The notes beneath the pieces were generated by a model. That model was not told the DNA's origin. It did not search any database and was given only the letters and a program-made list of their open reading frames with translations. A stretch of 64,000 bases of DNA from Tanypteryx hageni. Its lineage: Eukaryota > Arthropoda > Insecta > Odonata > Petaluridae. The stretch spans positions 69,855,850 through 69,919,849 of the forward strand of contig CM054113.1 of NCBI GenBank assembly GCA_028673005.1, read 5' to 3'. Below are positions 13,101 to 25,350 of this stretch, in pieces. Each line of letters opens with the position of its first letter. The stretch's first letter is position 1. Made by a program: the position numbers and the translations under genes.

Positions 13101-13401
13101 CAGGGGTGGCCAGAGGAATTTTGGCGCCCCGGGCCAGATAGCACTTCAGCGCTTCCCTCCGATAATGTTTGTTGAGATATTTACAAAGTTCACGTTAATT
13201 TATTCATCGCTCTGTAAAAATGATTGAGAATGAAAAATTAAAAGAAATTCCATGAAGATTCTAGCCTGTTCGTCGATGTAAATTGCCATCCAATATTTAT
13301 TCACTTGCAAGTAATGCATAGATAAATGATCGGGAAAGCGCCCTCAAAACTTGGGGGCCCCGGTCAGCCGCCCGGCTCGTGCGTAGCTCGGGCCGGTCCT
13401 G
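13101..13401. mobile_element. hAT-type MITE (301 bp)
   Basis: The left end CAGGGGTGGCC and the inverted right end (CAGGACCGGCC when reverse-complemented) form short imperfect terminal repeats with CAGG tips, usual for hAT elements. The flanks CATCCATT (13093-13100) and TATCCATT (13402-13409) match at seven of eight bases, as expected of the 8-bp hAT target duplication. The interior has GGCGCCCCGGGCC and GGGGGCCCCGGTC near the two ends and no coding capacity. Non-autonomous. Confidence 0.85.
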
Positions 13402-13541
13402 TATCCATTTAATTAGTCTGATTTCCGTTTTATTTAGTGACGTTACTCTGCATTGGAGGGTTGAGTAATTTTAAATTTAACTCAGCAGCATTTAGTACCG
13501 GAATTTTAGTTTGCGAACAGCTATAGCTTAATTATGTAGAA

Positions 13542-13700
13542 CAAGGGTCACCAAACTTTTTACTAAAGGGGCCACGTGAGACTTTTATGTACCACTGTGC
13601 GGGCCACATACGGTCTTTCAAATGCATAATCGGGCCATGTGTAGATTTCGAGCTAGTTTTGAGAACTCCAGAAGATGAACTGTTGCATAAGGGCCGTAGC
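13542..13700. mobile_element. Decayed hAT terminus fragment
   Basis: It begins CAAGGGTCACCAAACTTTT, one base from the common hAT end CAGGGGTCACCAAACTTTT. It continues with GGGGCCACGTGAGAC and GCGGGCCACATACGG, phrases seen just inside many hAT MITEs. I could not find the opposite terminus or a target duplication, so it is probably a truncated copy; the right boundary is approximate. Confidence 0.6.
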
Positions 13701-14253
13701 ATCAAGGTCATTCACATATTAACCCTTCAGGATGATTAGGTATCTTTCTCTTCTTTACGCACTAATCGTTCTTCCATTTTCCTTCATCTCCTTTGTTTCT
13801 TAAATAGCAATTTGCGACAAATCCATAAGACATTTTTTCCATCTGACAGAAAATATATCCTATCTTTCAGTGCTGCTTTATTTTAAGCTACTAAGAAAGG
13901 AAGACAAAAGAACTAACAAAAATCTAGGTAAAAAAGAAACCTTGGTGAACAGAAGCTCCTCGAATAAATTCACTTAGCGACGAGGAAAAAGATTGAGGCA
14001 ATTGGGTGTCAAGATAAGTAAGCTGTTAGCTCGAGAATGTGAAGCTCTTTAGGATTGAATAGAAGGCTTAATGTTTACGCAATTGAAGATAAATTCTGTT
14101 TCAGGAAAGCCTTAAGGGTGAAGGGACGATGAGGGTTCATTTTGAAAGGCATTAAAGATACAGCCGCGAAGTTTTCGACTGGTTGATTACTATGTCTATG
14201 TAGCCCATGATTGCGAAGTTGCATTACTGTGATAGGTTGTAACGCACATCCCC

Positions 14254-14284
<31 letters not shown>

Positions 14285-14954
14285 TGCATACATATACATA
14301 TATACACACACACGAAGGTGTTTTTAATGTGTCTTTCATTATTGTTTCTCCTTCATGTCGCTGCGCTAAGCGTGTTAAGGAAGTGAAGCGTAAGAGTGGC
14401 ATCATCGGCGGAAGAGAGCCATCCGCGCTTCCCTCAGTATCTGTGTCACTCGAGGTCATGCAACCGGCGAGGGATCGGGATGAATGGAGAAGAAACCCGC
14501 ACCCACTCTCCAGGAGAGCACGCCTTACATCCTCTCTCTCTCTATCTCTCTCCCTGCGCACGCATGCCACTCTCGTCTCCGGATCTACGCGGATGTTTTC
14601 CTAGGGAACATTTTTAGACCCCATCCCCTCGAGAACGGGAAGTCGGATGCAATTTTAATTCCTGCCCATCGACTAGGGCGACGCGTGTTTTTTTGGGAGT
14701 AGGTTAGGAGAAAGAACGATGGAAAACGTGAATGAAAGAGTTTTACAGATGGAAAAAAGGAGTGTGAATGAACGGAAAACGACTTCATTTAGCGCGAGTT
14801 TAAAATAAAAATAATTTTCTACCTAAGCTGTGCTTAAAACTAATGATATAGGTTATACCTTTACCTTTTTAATTCTTGAGTAAACATTTCCACACTAGGA
14901 GAGTACCCTCTGTCCTAGTGGCATTGCCACGATAAGAAATTACTACAAGAGATA
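13701..14954. other. Gene-free DNA with a TA/CA microsatellite
   Basis: The clearest structure is (TA)n followed by CACACACACA at about 14254-14284, then ACATATACATATACACACACAC up to about 14312. A CT run lies at about 14533-14555. Open frames around 14200-14700 are not recognisable. Nothing else is supported. Confidence 0.6.
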
Positions 14955-15112
14955 ATAATAATATGTAATTTATTTAATACAAACAGGTTTTCCCCAAATA
15001 CATGTGTTATAATAGACTATGACTAGCACTTACGTCCATGCCTTCGGCAGTATTCGAACCCGAGACCCTTGTATTGGGAGCTAGACACTCTAACCACCCC
15101 TCTATCAAGGCC
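14955..15112 (-). mobile_element. tRNA-derived SINE (minus strand)
   Basis: On the minus strand the element opens with a tRNA-like head: GGGGTGGTTAGAGTG (15101 to 15087) as A box and GGTTCGAATAC (15060 to 15050) as B box, spaced as in a tRNA gene. The sequence between does not fold into a complete functional tRNA by eye. The body runs down to an AT-rich end with TATTATTATTATC near 14955. It is therefore a SINE, not a tRNA gene. The 3' boundary is approximate. Confidence 0.7.
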
Positions 15113-17309
15113 GGTGAATTATCACCGATGATGACTACTTTGTATTATAAATTCATTTATCGTTCACGCAATCGTGTTGTGGCACTGAGTTTTATTTATA
15201 TAACCTTTTTAAAGCAAGCCTGAGACCTCAGAGAACTTTTTCAATCCTATAGCGAATAATAATAATATAAATATAAAATTTTAAAATAAATTCAACTATA
15301 CTTAATGCCTGAATAGAAACTTTAGAAATAAACTGTGGCGGTTCAACTTTCATAAGAAAAGAAAAGCTGATTATGAACATTTTTTGAACTAGTACTTCTT
15401 CAAGAAAACGTCTGGCGTGGAAGAGCGTTAATAATTTCAAAATCGTGACCGTTATTAGACAGATAGATAAACAAATATTCATCTGGAAGGGTGGCGAAGA
15501 GTAGCACGATGGGGCAATTTTGTCAGTTGCGCACTCTCATGGGGTTGATGGATGAATCGATGGTGGGTCTGGCTTTATTGCTTCGGAGCGCTCAGGAGAA
15601 GAGCAAGATGCCCTGCTTGTTTAAAAAAGGTCGAGGTGGAAAGCAGAGGGCGGAGAGAAGATGGACTCTTTGCAATTCGAAGAAAAAAATGTTCATCAAG
15701 TTCCAAGGAAGCCTTATTATACCCTCTTTAGATGCGAGTTGTTTGGCGACATAGAAACGATTCATTAGGGCTTATTTAGTCCGCTTATTATACGATACCA
15801 TTTATTCGCATTATCTTTTGAGAGATTCGTGGTATTATATAAGTGAGCCTCCATTAGTTTTCTCCTCAATCATAAATTCTACGAGGAATACGGAAAATAT
15901 ATTAAACGCATTTAAATTCGTATCCAAAGGGAGTCCGTGGGAAAGTAGGTAAAATTAATTCATTCGAAGTATTTTTCCAATAATTTCATTCCCAATCGTT
16001 TTTAAGTGGGCGTTTTTCAAAGAATTATTCAAGTATTCCGAAATTCAAACTTTTTAAAAAATCCCTTATTACCATTAATACAAATATATTACATGGCTCG
16101 ATTGCATTTCCATTAAAAATAAAAAACATAGGGAAGGCACGAAAAAATTAAACGCAAGGACCAGAAAAACGTTACTCTTATAAAATCTAAAATTCCTCTC
16201 CTTCAGACGAAGTTGGCGACGAATTCTTTTGATCGGAACATCAAACAGACTGAGCTCGTGAATATTTATGGAACGCGGGAAATGAAAACCATTTCGGAGG
16301 ATTTTTATCAATTCTTTAGAAAAATCACGTGGTCCGTGAAACGTTCGAACTTTGCGGGTCAGGAGAGATTTCCCGAGTATCCATCCCCGCCCTCGAAAGA
16401 AAAGAGAAAAGGAAGAAAAAGTGCGATTTCTGTGCGTGGATCGTAAGGAGGAAAGGGAGGAGCTAAAGGGGAGGAGGAGAGGGAGAACGGCGTAATGCTT
16501 GACTTAGTAGATTTAGCAGTGCGGAAATGTGGAAAATGGTAATTTAGAGGGACTGGGCTGAAGACTGAGAGAGATAAAGAGAGGGTAACAGGGATATGTA
16601 GGGGGAGAGGAAAGTATGAGATAGAACTGAGGGCCAAGGAGAGGAGATGGAAAAGGTTGGAGGAATTAAAGAATGAATAGCTGGAGGGAAGTGTGAACGC
16701 AAAAAGGAGGATCGCGGAGAGAATGGGGGAAAGAGGGAAATGGAGGTAGAAGAGGGAAGATGGCGTGGAGAGAGTGCGAACGTGTGCCTGTGTGCGTTTT
16801 TGATACGTGGACGTGTGTAAAAAGGGAGCGCGTGTGAACGTTAATATCAAGTGATGGAGAGAATAAATTCGTAAGTCGTGGAAGAGACAGCTGCGCGATA
16901 GTCTTTCCTCCGCAACCTTCTCCTTCTTTCCTTATTTTTTTATATCTATCTCTCTCTCTCTCTCCTTTCTTTCCCACCCTTCGCTTCATTCCAAACCACT
17001 CCTCCTTTTTTATTTCTTTTGTTTCCGCAGGAACGTCAGTTATGACATTTCTGATAAATCTAAAAAAAAGCACTCTTCAGCCATACTGCATTTCTAAGTA
17101 TATTTCTTTCTGTTGCTCTCTCTTTCTCTCCCTCTCTCTCTCTAGATCGGCTAAGATTTGAATCTTGATTTCAAGGATTGTCGAATTCTCCTGATTACCT
17201 CAACTTCCTCGGGAATCATGCAGTGTAATAATTTTCTTTCTCAGAGACGCACACACACATAAGGAAGAGAGAAACTTCTACTGACGCTAAAAATAAATGG
17301 AGGCTATAC
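15113..17309. other. Gene-free DNA with purine and CT tracts
   Basis: It holds a purine-rich tract at about 16385-16750 on the + strand and CT-rich runs at 16945-16965 and 17115-17142. The open frames over the purine tract are compositional. No conserved exon or transposon terminus was found. Confidence 0.6.
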
Positions 17310-17701
17310 GGAAGAAATTGATAAAATGCTATGGATAGAATATGGAGCAGAATCATGGACTCAGGAAAATTGTTTAGAATACTTGAAAAGTATCTAAATG
17401 TGGATAGGGAGAAGACTTCTGGAGATAAAATAGACAGGTGGGATGGAAAATAACATAGTATGTACTAAGAAGAATAGGAGAAAAGAGAATGAACGTACAG
17501 ATTGTAAGATATAGGGAGGCGAACTGGACCATACATTACCTGATGAGAGAGATAATCATTAAAGGCGAATTTGAAGCAAAACTGGAAGGACAAAGAGAAA
17601 TAAGGAGGTTACAGCTGATAGGCGACTTGAAAGGAAATGGAAACAATCAAGAAATGAAGAAGATTGCGGAAAAACAGGAGAATATGGAGGATCTTGTTTA
17701 A
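17310..17701 (+). pseudogene. Decayed non-LTR retrotransposon RT C-terminal region
   Basis: Broken frames on the + strand resemble the region after the reverse transcriptase domain of many animal non-LTR elements. Around 17337-17370 one frame reads YGAESWT, matching the common YGAETWT motif. From 17489 to 17701 a 70-codon frame contains WTIHYLMRE, matching the usual WIGHILRR segment. It is followed by LEGQREIRRLQLIGDLKG, which matches the EGRR-GRPR-LLDDLK block, and then a charged tail. At least one frameshift and several stops separate the two parts, and nothing upstream is kept. It is a 5'-truncated, inactive LINE copy. The clade (RTE/CR1-like) is not resolved. Confidence 0.6.
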
Positions 17702-19328
17702 CCAATACTAGTCACGGGTGTGTCTACGGGCATTCTACCTGTGATTATGGCGATGAAATGTATGAGTTATTCATAATTAAGTGTTTCCTAATTCCCGAAC
17801 TTATCGTCTCCTTAAAAAAAATCCCCCGTTCTGCAATTATAGTCGTTGCTATTCCAACATGCCTTTCTCACCCCATCGCGCATATCATGTATATAAATCA
17901 CTTTTCATTGTTGCGATGCTCTTGGATTGCTGCCGAGGCCTTTAATTGCTGATTATGGGATTCCCCAGCGGCACTCCTCGCAAGAACGCTTTATGCTAGA
18001 GTTGAAAAAAGAGAAAATCGCTACAAAATATATACTTCGATGTCATAAATGGCGTATTATATCGAGACACTTTGTTTTCTACTAGATCAGTGAGCTTAAT
18101 TTCTTTACCCCCTCCCCAGCGTCATCAAGTGGTCGACCATTTTATTTCGGCAATGGCGTAATGCGCTCGGCTGTCGTTTTTTTGCGAGCCCCTTTTTTCC
18201 AAGCGTTGGACAGGTGGCGCCGCTCATGAGTGACGGGAGGAAATGAAAAAAAATGGCAGTCGTTAAAAATTAAGACGCAGAAAGAAATATGGACGCGAAG
18301 AAAATCGGTGATGTGCTTCGCTCGACGAAATATTTTTTGCGATATTTTTCTCCATAATATGGAAGGATGATAACATAATGTTGCCGTTTTTTCCAGGGTC
18401 CTTATGTTAAGTACATAACATTATTAATCCTTTCTTTGTTGGCTGGAATTAATGTGAAATCTTGTTTTCTTGAAAAAAAAGAAGTAAAGAGGAAGGACGA
18501 TTTTCATGTTTTTGGATGTAATGTACTCCGCTCATTAAGCTTAATTGATTATATACCCTAATTTTAACCTTCAAAGAAAACTCTCCGCCTGTTCAACTCC
18601 ATTCAACCTTAATCTGAAGGATATATCATTTTCAAACGAATAATTTGTAACTGTGAGACCATTTCATGCTATTTAAATTATCCCTTCGCGACCGAAAGAA
18701 CTATTTTAACGTTTCTTTTGATTTATACTCACCTCCTGCAGGCATAAATCCGATCCGAAGCATTATCACCGCGGGTTAAAAAGCGTTTTATTTTTGAACG
18801 ATAACGTTATAGGAATTTACATTAGCTTTACGAGTCTAACGATAAGTTCCGATCGGACGAGATGAGTATTCTCTTGTCGCGGTTACATTTCTTTTTTAAG
18901 GCGCAGGACTTTTGAAGTAAACCCTTTGAAAATTAATCGACCCAAACGTTTAAATGGCTCCTTAACGACCTTTGAAATTAAATCGAACTTAGAGGTTTTT
19001 GGCGCGACGCGCGTCGAGCATTATATTAGACAGAAGGAGTCGTAATGATATATTATATAGACTGAGGTAGGCTAATGAAACCGATTTCAATATTAGACCG
19101 CCCGATAAAATATAAATACACGAATATTTATGGGTGTGTTTATGAGATTTTTTATTTACTTTTTATTTTCGTCGTCGCGGTCCGCAGGCTGATGATACGT
19201 TTCTCTCTCTCCACCCCGTTCGCATTAACTCCTACCACGCTCTCTTATATTGCCGAAGCGATTTAGAATGGGTAATGCGGTCGGTGCAAACGAGAGAAAC
19301 CAATTCTGTCGCGCCGAGTGGAAATTCT
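17702..19328. other. Gene-free DNA
   Basis: No conserved gene or repeat terminus is recognised. Several GC-richer islands sit in AT-rich DNA. The open frames of 60-70 codons are unremarkable. Confidence 0.55.
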
Positions 19329-19372
19329 CGCGCGAGCGCGCACACACACGCACACGCGCGCGCACGCACATA
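19329..19372. repeat. Alternating CG/CA run (Z-DNA prone)
   Basis: A purine-pyrimidine alternating stretch of CGCG, CACACACACG and CACGCGCGCGCACGCACAT. Such alternation favours left-handed DNA under supercoiling. A second run, TGCGTGTGTGTGTGCGTGTG and on to GTGTGTGTTA, lies about 240 bp downstream at 19567-19612. Confidence 0.85.
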
Positions 19373-19566
19373 AGGTTCCGACGCCACACCCGTTATTACC
19401 TCCTCCCACGAGCTCTCTTTATTAGCACGATAAATCACTCGTCTGAATAAAATTGTATTAATCCCCCTCACTCGGCGCGACTGTCACTTTTCCCGGGCAA
19501 AATCCCTTACCCCTCCCCCCTTGTCCTTTTATAAGCGCAGCATTATTCAAGATGAAATTAAGCGAG

Positions 19567-19612
19567 AATGCGTGTGTGTGTGCGTGTGTGCGATCGCGTT
19601 CGTGTGTGTGTT
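19567..19612. repeat. (TG/CG)n run (Z-DNA prone)
   Basis: A TG-rich alternating tract with interspersed CG steps, including CGATCGCG. It is roughly the inverse of the CA/CG run at 19329-19372 and could pair with it in single-stranded form. Confidence 0.85.
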
Positions 19613-20239
19613 AGCGAAGCAAATTGTTGCAATTTTTTAAGACTTGTTTTCTCTTTGTTTGACCTCGCGGTTTCTCGGCCAATAGCGATCGCGCTATTTT
19701 TCCCCCGCGCTTTTATTTCTTTGCGTTTTCTTCGCGGAATGAAAGAAAAATGCCGGAGAGTGAGGGATTGGGGGAGGGGGGAAGGCAGAGGAGAAACGGG
19801 AGGGAGGAGGAAGGGTTGGGCGTAAACTGCGTTCGTTGCGAAATGCCGCGTAGAATGCTTCCACCGATCACCCTTTTAATGCCTCAACTCCCTCTCATCT
19901 TCCTTCTCGACCTCTCTCCCTCATTCTCTTAACTTACTCTCCAGCTACCTCCGAAGCACCTGACACACCCTACCGTATTACCTCATTCTCTCTCCTTCGT
20001 CTCCGGCCACTTTTCCTCCTTGATGTTCGAGATAACCCTTAATAACCACAAAACGTTTGCGAAAAATTGATGCGCATATCGGCTCTTTCAGACGCAGAAA
20101 TTTATGGTTCGGTGGCGGTTCCAAAAGAGTAGGAGAAGGAAAGAGAGGTTCGCCTTCCCTGTCTCTGATGTCCCCATTGGTTGCATTTTAAACCCATTCC
20201 GCGCACAATTCCTTGGTTCTCTACGAGTTAAGTACATAC
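19613..20239. other. Gene-free DNA
   Basis: It contains a purine-rich segment at about 19745-19820 and a CT-rich segment at about 19860-20030. No gene is visible. Confidence 0.6.
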
Positions 20240-20544
20240 ATACGGGCCGCGGGCCACATCAGGCCCGCGAGAGCATTATATTCTGCCCGCGATGGCGTTA
20301 GAGCGCCAACCGTGAAATGTGATACATATAATTTCCTACTAATTTCTTATAATTATCACCGGCAAACCTTTTCTAGTGAAGTCATGACGCTAAAATATTA
20401 ATAATTGTTGATTTTTCTCTAATAGGATCCTTCGCATTCTCTCAGGCAACTTCTGATGTGAACCCTAATGCGACTCGCCGAAGTATTTGAATCATTTAAG
20501 CACCAACAACTACTAATGTTTCATCAAATGTTTGCCCACCCCTG
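20240..20544. mobile_element. hAT-type MITE, left end damaged
   Basis: The left part reads ACGGGCCGCGGGCCACATC then AGGCCCGCGAG, the usual subterminal sequence of hAT elements, but the outermost CAGGGG tip is missing. The right end is TGTTTGCCCACCCCTG, the complement of CAGGGGTGGGCAAACA. It is related to the 54927-55348 element, which ends in the same bases. After the right end comes ACATAGGA; ACATAC lies at the left edge, so the duplication is unclear. No coding capacity. Confidence 0.75.
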
Positions 20545-23500
20545 ACATAGGACAAGGAAAAGAGTGATTCTGATGGGAGTAGGGATATCCAGATTAAATG
20601 GAGGTCGGTAGAGGCAGATTCAAGGGGAGGCGATTTTGGAAGGTCGCTCTCTCCCATTTAGAAGTTACTCGATCAACCCCCGATAAGGGTTTAATATAAG
20701 TAAGAACACAACGATACATATCAAATCTTGAAGTATTGCACAAATTACGAATTTAAAAATAGAATTAAGATAACATACACATTGAGTGCAGGAAAGGCTT
20801 GGTAAATTGATTACAACGGCTATATTATAATTGATATGCGAACGAGTTCATATCAATAGTTCTTCGACTATTGGAGTTATCGTGATCATGGATTCCAATC
20901 ATCAGTGTGAGCTCAATGTTTCATTTTTAATTTTTCTTTCCTTCCCAATTAAATCAAAGAGCTTTAGTTATAAATATATAAACCTTTTTGCTTTTATTAT
21001 CTCTTATTTCTCAATATTCTCCCCTTCCCCTGAATCCGTCTCCCTCTCTCTCCTGTGATGGTTATTGAGCTGTGTGTTTACTTTTTGTGTTCACATCGTT
21101 ACGTTGTTCTTTTTCCCCTGTCGCGCTAACTTATCAGACGGTTTATGCGATCAAACAGTTTGAAAATTAATTTGCCCTCCCTCAATTTTTGGCAAGACAG
21201 CGTGAAATTTCGTTCTAATTATATTGGGTCATGGAATTTCCCATCTGAGCCGAATTTCTAATCACTGTATCGTTATTAATTCGGTGAGTCAGCGCACAAT
21301 ACTTCTCATAATTACTTTAGCACGAGTGGATAATAAGGCACGTTTTAATTTCTGCGAAGGGAATATTATTTACACCCTAACATAGTCTACGCGGGTCGAA
21401 AATTAGCTTTCGGCGCGAAATATAAATTTTAATTATCGTAAATAAATAACGGAGGAGAAATTATTCAATAAGGCTATTCAAATTGGCGGTAATTATTATT
21501 CCACTCGTTTTAATAGGAGAACTCCTGGGTATTTGTAATTGAAATTATGGACGTTCTGGAAATGAATATGCATGCCTCTCTAAACATCGAACGAGATCGA
21601 AAGTCCACAAATATTTTTTACAGGCACCTAATTTTAAAACGTGGCGTCTCGAATCGGAAAAAAACAAACGATGAGCGTAAAAGTAACGAAAAAATAACGA
21701 TTTTTTTATTTTAAAAGGTATAAACGGACGCTTTTCCCGCGTAAATCATCACGCGTAAGTGATCCAATTTTTTCCCCGCGAAATCTGAATCATTAATTCA
21801 ATTTCAGAAAAATTGGCACAGCTGCGATCTTTCATACAACTCAATAAAGACAGTAAATTAGCGGCATCAATTATACAGGAGGTAAGGAGGAAGAGAAGAG
21901 ATGGAAAGGGATGTGTGCGGAGGATTTTATTTCTGTATTAAGAAGAAGAGGGAATCGCTAACTACTTCTCCCTCTCTCTTTCCCTCCACTTTCCTCTATT
22001 CCCCCTCCCTCATCCTCCTTCACTTGCCTACCGTGGTTTAAAACACCGTAATTACTCAAGGCGCTTGAGGTGCTCCGACCGTTCCGGTGTATCGGCTGCA
22101 AAAAAGTCCCATTCTCGTCGCCATTCCTTCCCTCTTTCACCCTTTTTAATCCCCTTACCCCATCATTCCTCCGCCCATCTCATCCCCACCCTTAACGCTT
22201 CCCATTTCCCCCACCTCTCTCGGCTCGTCTAAGTCTCTCGAGGCGATGATTGCGCATAGCAATTGGCCACCGCGATGATAAATGCCGCACGAAAAATTCC
22301 GCGACGCCTCCCGACTATAAAAAACCGAAGATTCTCTCCCTTTCTCCTTATTCTCTCTCTACTTTTTTCATTCGTCGGATAGTGATTTATGAATCACCTC
22401 ATCTTCTTTTCGTTCAGAAGAAAGAAAGAGAGAAGTGACTGATTTTCGTTATTTTTTTGCTCTTACTCCTTTCGTTTCGTATGATGGAGTTGAGAAGTCG
22501 TAGGGTGGGACGGGCAAGCGATGCAGTCGGGGCGGCGGTAGGGGTGGAAGGGAAAGATTCGGGGAGTGGGAACTCCTATTCTTCAAACGCGAATACCCCG
22601 CTCCTCTTTTGCGTCTCGAGACTACCTCCTCGTGGGGTAGGTTGGTCACGCATCCCCCATAAAAGAAGTGGTATCGTGCAGGAGGCAAGATTTGAGGGGG
22701 GAGAACAGGGGGAGGGGAGGAGGAGGATGCCGAGAAGGAGGGAGGGAGGGGAAGAGCGTGTAAAATAAGCTTTTTCTCCCGACCGTCTCCGTATTATCGG
22801 GCCTCTCTTTTCCTCGGCAAACCCGATCGTCTGCTCCCTTGGTGCCCGATGCTGTTTTTTTTCTGTCGTCGCGTTGGGCGTCCTTGGGGGGACAGGGTGG
22901 CCGCCCTTTCGCCAATTAGGTCACACGCTACGTCCCTTGCGTTTGTCTCACTCTCTCTCTTTTCTTCTTCCCCACCAACTAGCACCCCACTCCATCTTTC
23001 CTCGTTTCTCACTGCTACGCACTTTAAAAAATACTCTTAAGTTGGCTCCACTGTCCGGCCTCTCTCGCTCGTTTTGTTTTCCCATTTTTTTAATCCTCCC
23101 TCTTTGACTGCCCCCAAGGACTCTTTTCGGCGGCGAAGGAACGGGGAGGGAGGGGAAGAAAGAGCGGGAGGGCAGAGAAACGGTGAGGGGGTGGGGGAGT
23201 GTCTCCCTCTTCCTATGTCGCCCCCCTCCCACTCCCTCTCTCACAACAAATTCGTTCCTAATGGATTCTCGATTGCCTTTGTCACCCCGTATATGGCTTT
23301 CTCTCTCTCTCTCTCTCTTTCTGATGGTGGAATTGTCGGCGAGACTGTTGGAGGGCGAACAAATGACTGTCGAAAAACCGCAAGGGGGATGAGTATGGAG
23401 GAATGAGAGGAGATGGGGGAGTGCGGGAGAGGGTGTTAGAGGGTGAGAAGAGACGCGTTAGAAGTAGACAGAAGGAAAAGAAGATAGTCGGGAATATTTC

Positions 23501-24695
23501 GGGCGATGGGATGGATGTTTTAATAGGCAATTGCATTCGGAGGTTCCGTTCGCGACCCTCGCTCAAAGATATTAAAAGCATTCGGCGGGGTCGACTTGGG
23601 ATCTTTGTGGTGACACGGGTCAATCGCGATATTTACAACAACGTGTTCCATGCCAAATGAGACCTAAATGGCTGTTTTTGTCCAAAGGCGGTTATTTTTC
23701 TTTTAATCGACTGCAAGATGGATTTAAAAAAAGTTTCTTAATACGCTTCCGACCTCGGGCTGACATGTTAGCCGTGAGGTAGCTGGTCCGTATCCGGGTG
23801 AGAGAATGAGCGTTTTTACTGCGCGGAAAATTTCCAAATGGCACGCTGTGACAAAACGTTCTTGTTTTGTTTGTTTATTTTTTTGCCGTAAGCAGTGTCC
23901 AAAGGAAGGCGAGGGTGAATTATGGAATTACTTGCCAACTGTAGTAGCCTTAGTTTTCATATAATCCTGTGTGATGCGTATATTTTGTTTCGACGAATGT
24001 TACGATTTTGATGTGTACAAATTCATTTTACACCACTGCAGTTCATTGAAACGAAGGAAATTTTAGTTTTACAGTTGAAAATAACGGAAATTAAGTATGA
24101 GAAATATTTGCAATACCGTATCGATAAAAACAATTAAAATATTTTATACGCAATCTTTAAAACGTGTTTGTGTTCATCAAACTGTGTTCTGTATGCATTT
24201 CCTCATTTTGTCGTTCCGATACGTCAATGCGGACGCTATGACTCGATAATTTCGCAATTAATCGTCTTGAGAGGATGAAAAACTATTAAAATTTTACATT
24301 GTTTGAGAAAGCACTACAGTATGTCAGTTCCCGTTTTTTGTATTCTTCGATACATTCCCAGCATTAAAATATATTCTAGTTTCCTCTGCGCTGCACGACA
24401 CGGTGTAATTAATCGCGTAAAAAGGGCGAGAAAGACAGAATAAGTCGGAGAAAATCTCGTAATAGGTTTATTAGTCCGGAACTTTTTTTAAGGCTGAAGG
24501 AAGAGAATGAAGCGTGAGAGACAATGCCTTTACACTTGCTCTTTCGAAATGATAAATACGTGTTAAAGTAATAAGCAACCATGAAACGCAGTGACCATGA
24601 ATCATATCGGGGAGCCTGTAAACTTCTTTGATGACGAGGGGAAAAGGATAGCGATTTCCCCCCTCCCCCCACCCAAAAAAAGTAGCTGTTTGACC
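20545..24695. other. Gene-free DNA with G-rich and CT-rich tracts
   Basis: AT-rich DNA to about 21860, then mixed purine and pyrimidine tracts: CT-rich at 21960-22020 and 22140-22230, purine-rich at 22680-22770, CT-rich at 22950-23000, purine-rich at 23120-23190 and 23395-23490. Overlapping low-complexity open frames on both strands arise here. At 23751-23815 a sequence with AGCCGTGAGGTAGCTGG and GGTCCGTATCCGGG is faintly tRNA-like but is not callable. No real gene is seen. Confidence 0.55.
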
Positions 24696-24885
24696 TACCC
24701 TCGTCCTTCGCATTTGCCTTTCTTCCCTCTGCACCACTCCTTTCCTCCTCCACCTCCTCCGCCCCTCCCAACTCCCTTGACACTCCCTCTTCCTCCCCCT
24801 CCTCCTCCTCCTCCTCCCCCGTCTCCCTTCCATCATCATCCACTTTCACCGCAAACGGCTCTCTCTCTCCCTCCGCCCGAGACGC
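24696..24885. repeat. Polypyrimidine tract with CCT repeats
   Basis: Almost pure C/T on the + strand with a CCTCCTCCTCC core near 24795-24820. The Pro-rich + frame and Glu/Gly/Arg-rich minus frames spanning it are composition effects. Confidence 0.85.
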
Positions 24886-24954
24886 AGACACAGCAGCAGC
24901 CAAACCACCCGTTCATCATTAGCCGAGGGGGAGGGAGGAAAAGAGGGAGGGGAG

Positions 24955-24995
24955 AGTGTGACGTAATACGCAACCCGGCGATGACGTCACGTCCC
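24955..24995. promoter_or_regulatory. Candidate CRE/ATF sites
   Basis: TGACGTAA at 24959-24966 lies 16 bp before a full TGACGTCA palindrome at 24982-24989. These match the cAMP-response element bound by CREB/ATF bZIP factors. Chance matches are common, so function is only possible. Confidence 0.35.
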
Positions 24996-25000
24996 CGCTA

Positions 25001-25350
25001 AAGTGTCCTCCTCCTCACCCCTTTCTCCCTCCACTTTCCCCTCTCTCCCTTCCGCTTAGTCCCACGCCCCTCCCTCTTTCTTCCCTCTTTTTTCCCATCC
25101 TCACTCTCCCCATCCTCTTTCCCTTTTTCTTATCGCCATCGTCCCTCAATTTCTCCCACACCCTCTAATTTAACCTCACCCTCTTTTCTCTTATTCCCAC
25201 AATCGCTTCCCTTTAGGAAATATTCCATTCATAATCTCCCATCCACCCACGCCTTCCACACAATCCTCCCCTACTCTCTCGCCATCAGTTACTCAGTCCT
25301 TTCCCTTTCCCCTGCCCACTCCTCATTCTTAAATCCTCCCTCCTTGAGCC
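25001..25350. repeat. Polypyrimidine-rich block
   Basis: About 350 bp dominated by CTCCCTCC and CTTTCCC variants on the + strand, with few purines. It continues the compositional bias of the tract at 24696-24885. Confidence 0.8.

Noticed and set aside
14955..15112. A functional tRNA gene on the minus strand
   Set aside because: A and B boxes are present but no complete cloverleaf or terminal acceptor pairing is seen, and an AT-rich tail follows; a tRNA-derived SINE fits better.
17026..17090. Acceptor-like TTTCCGCAG followed by a short frame
   Set aside because: The following codons are AT-rich and contain no conserved motif; likely a chance acceptor after a pyrimidine tract.
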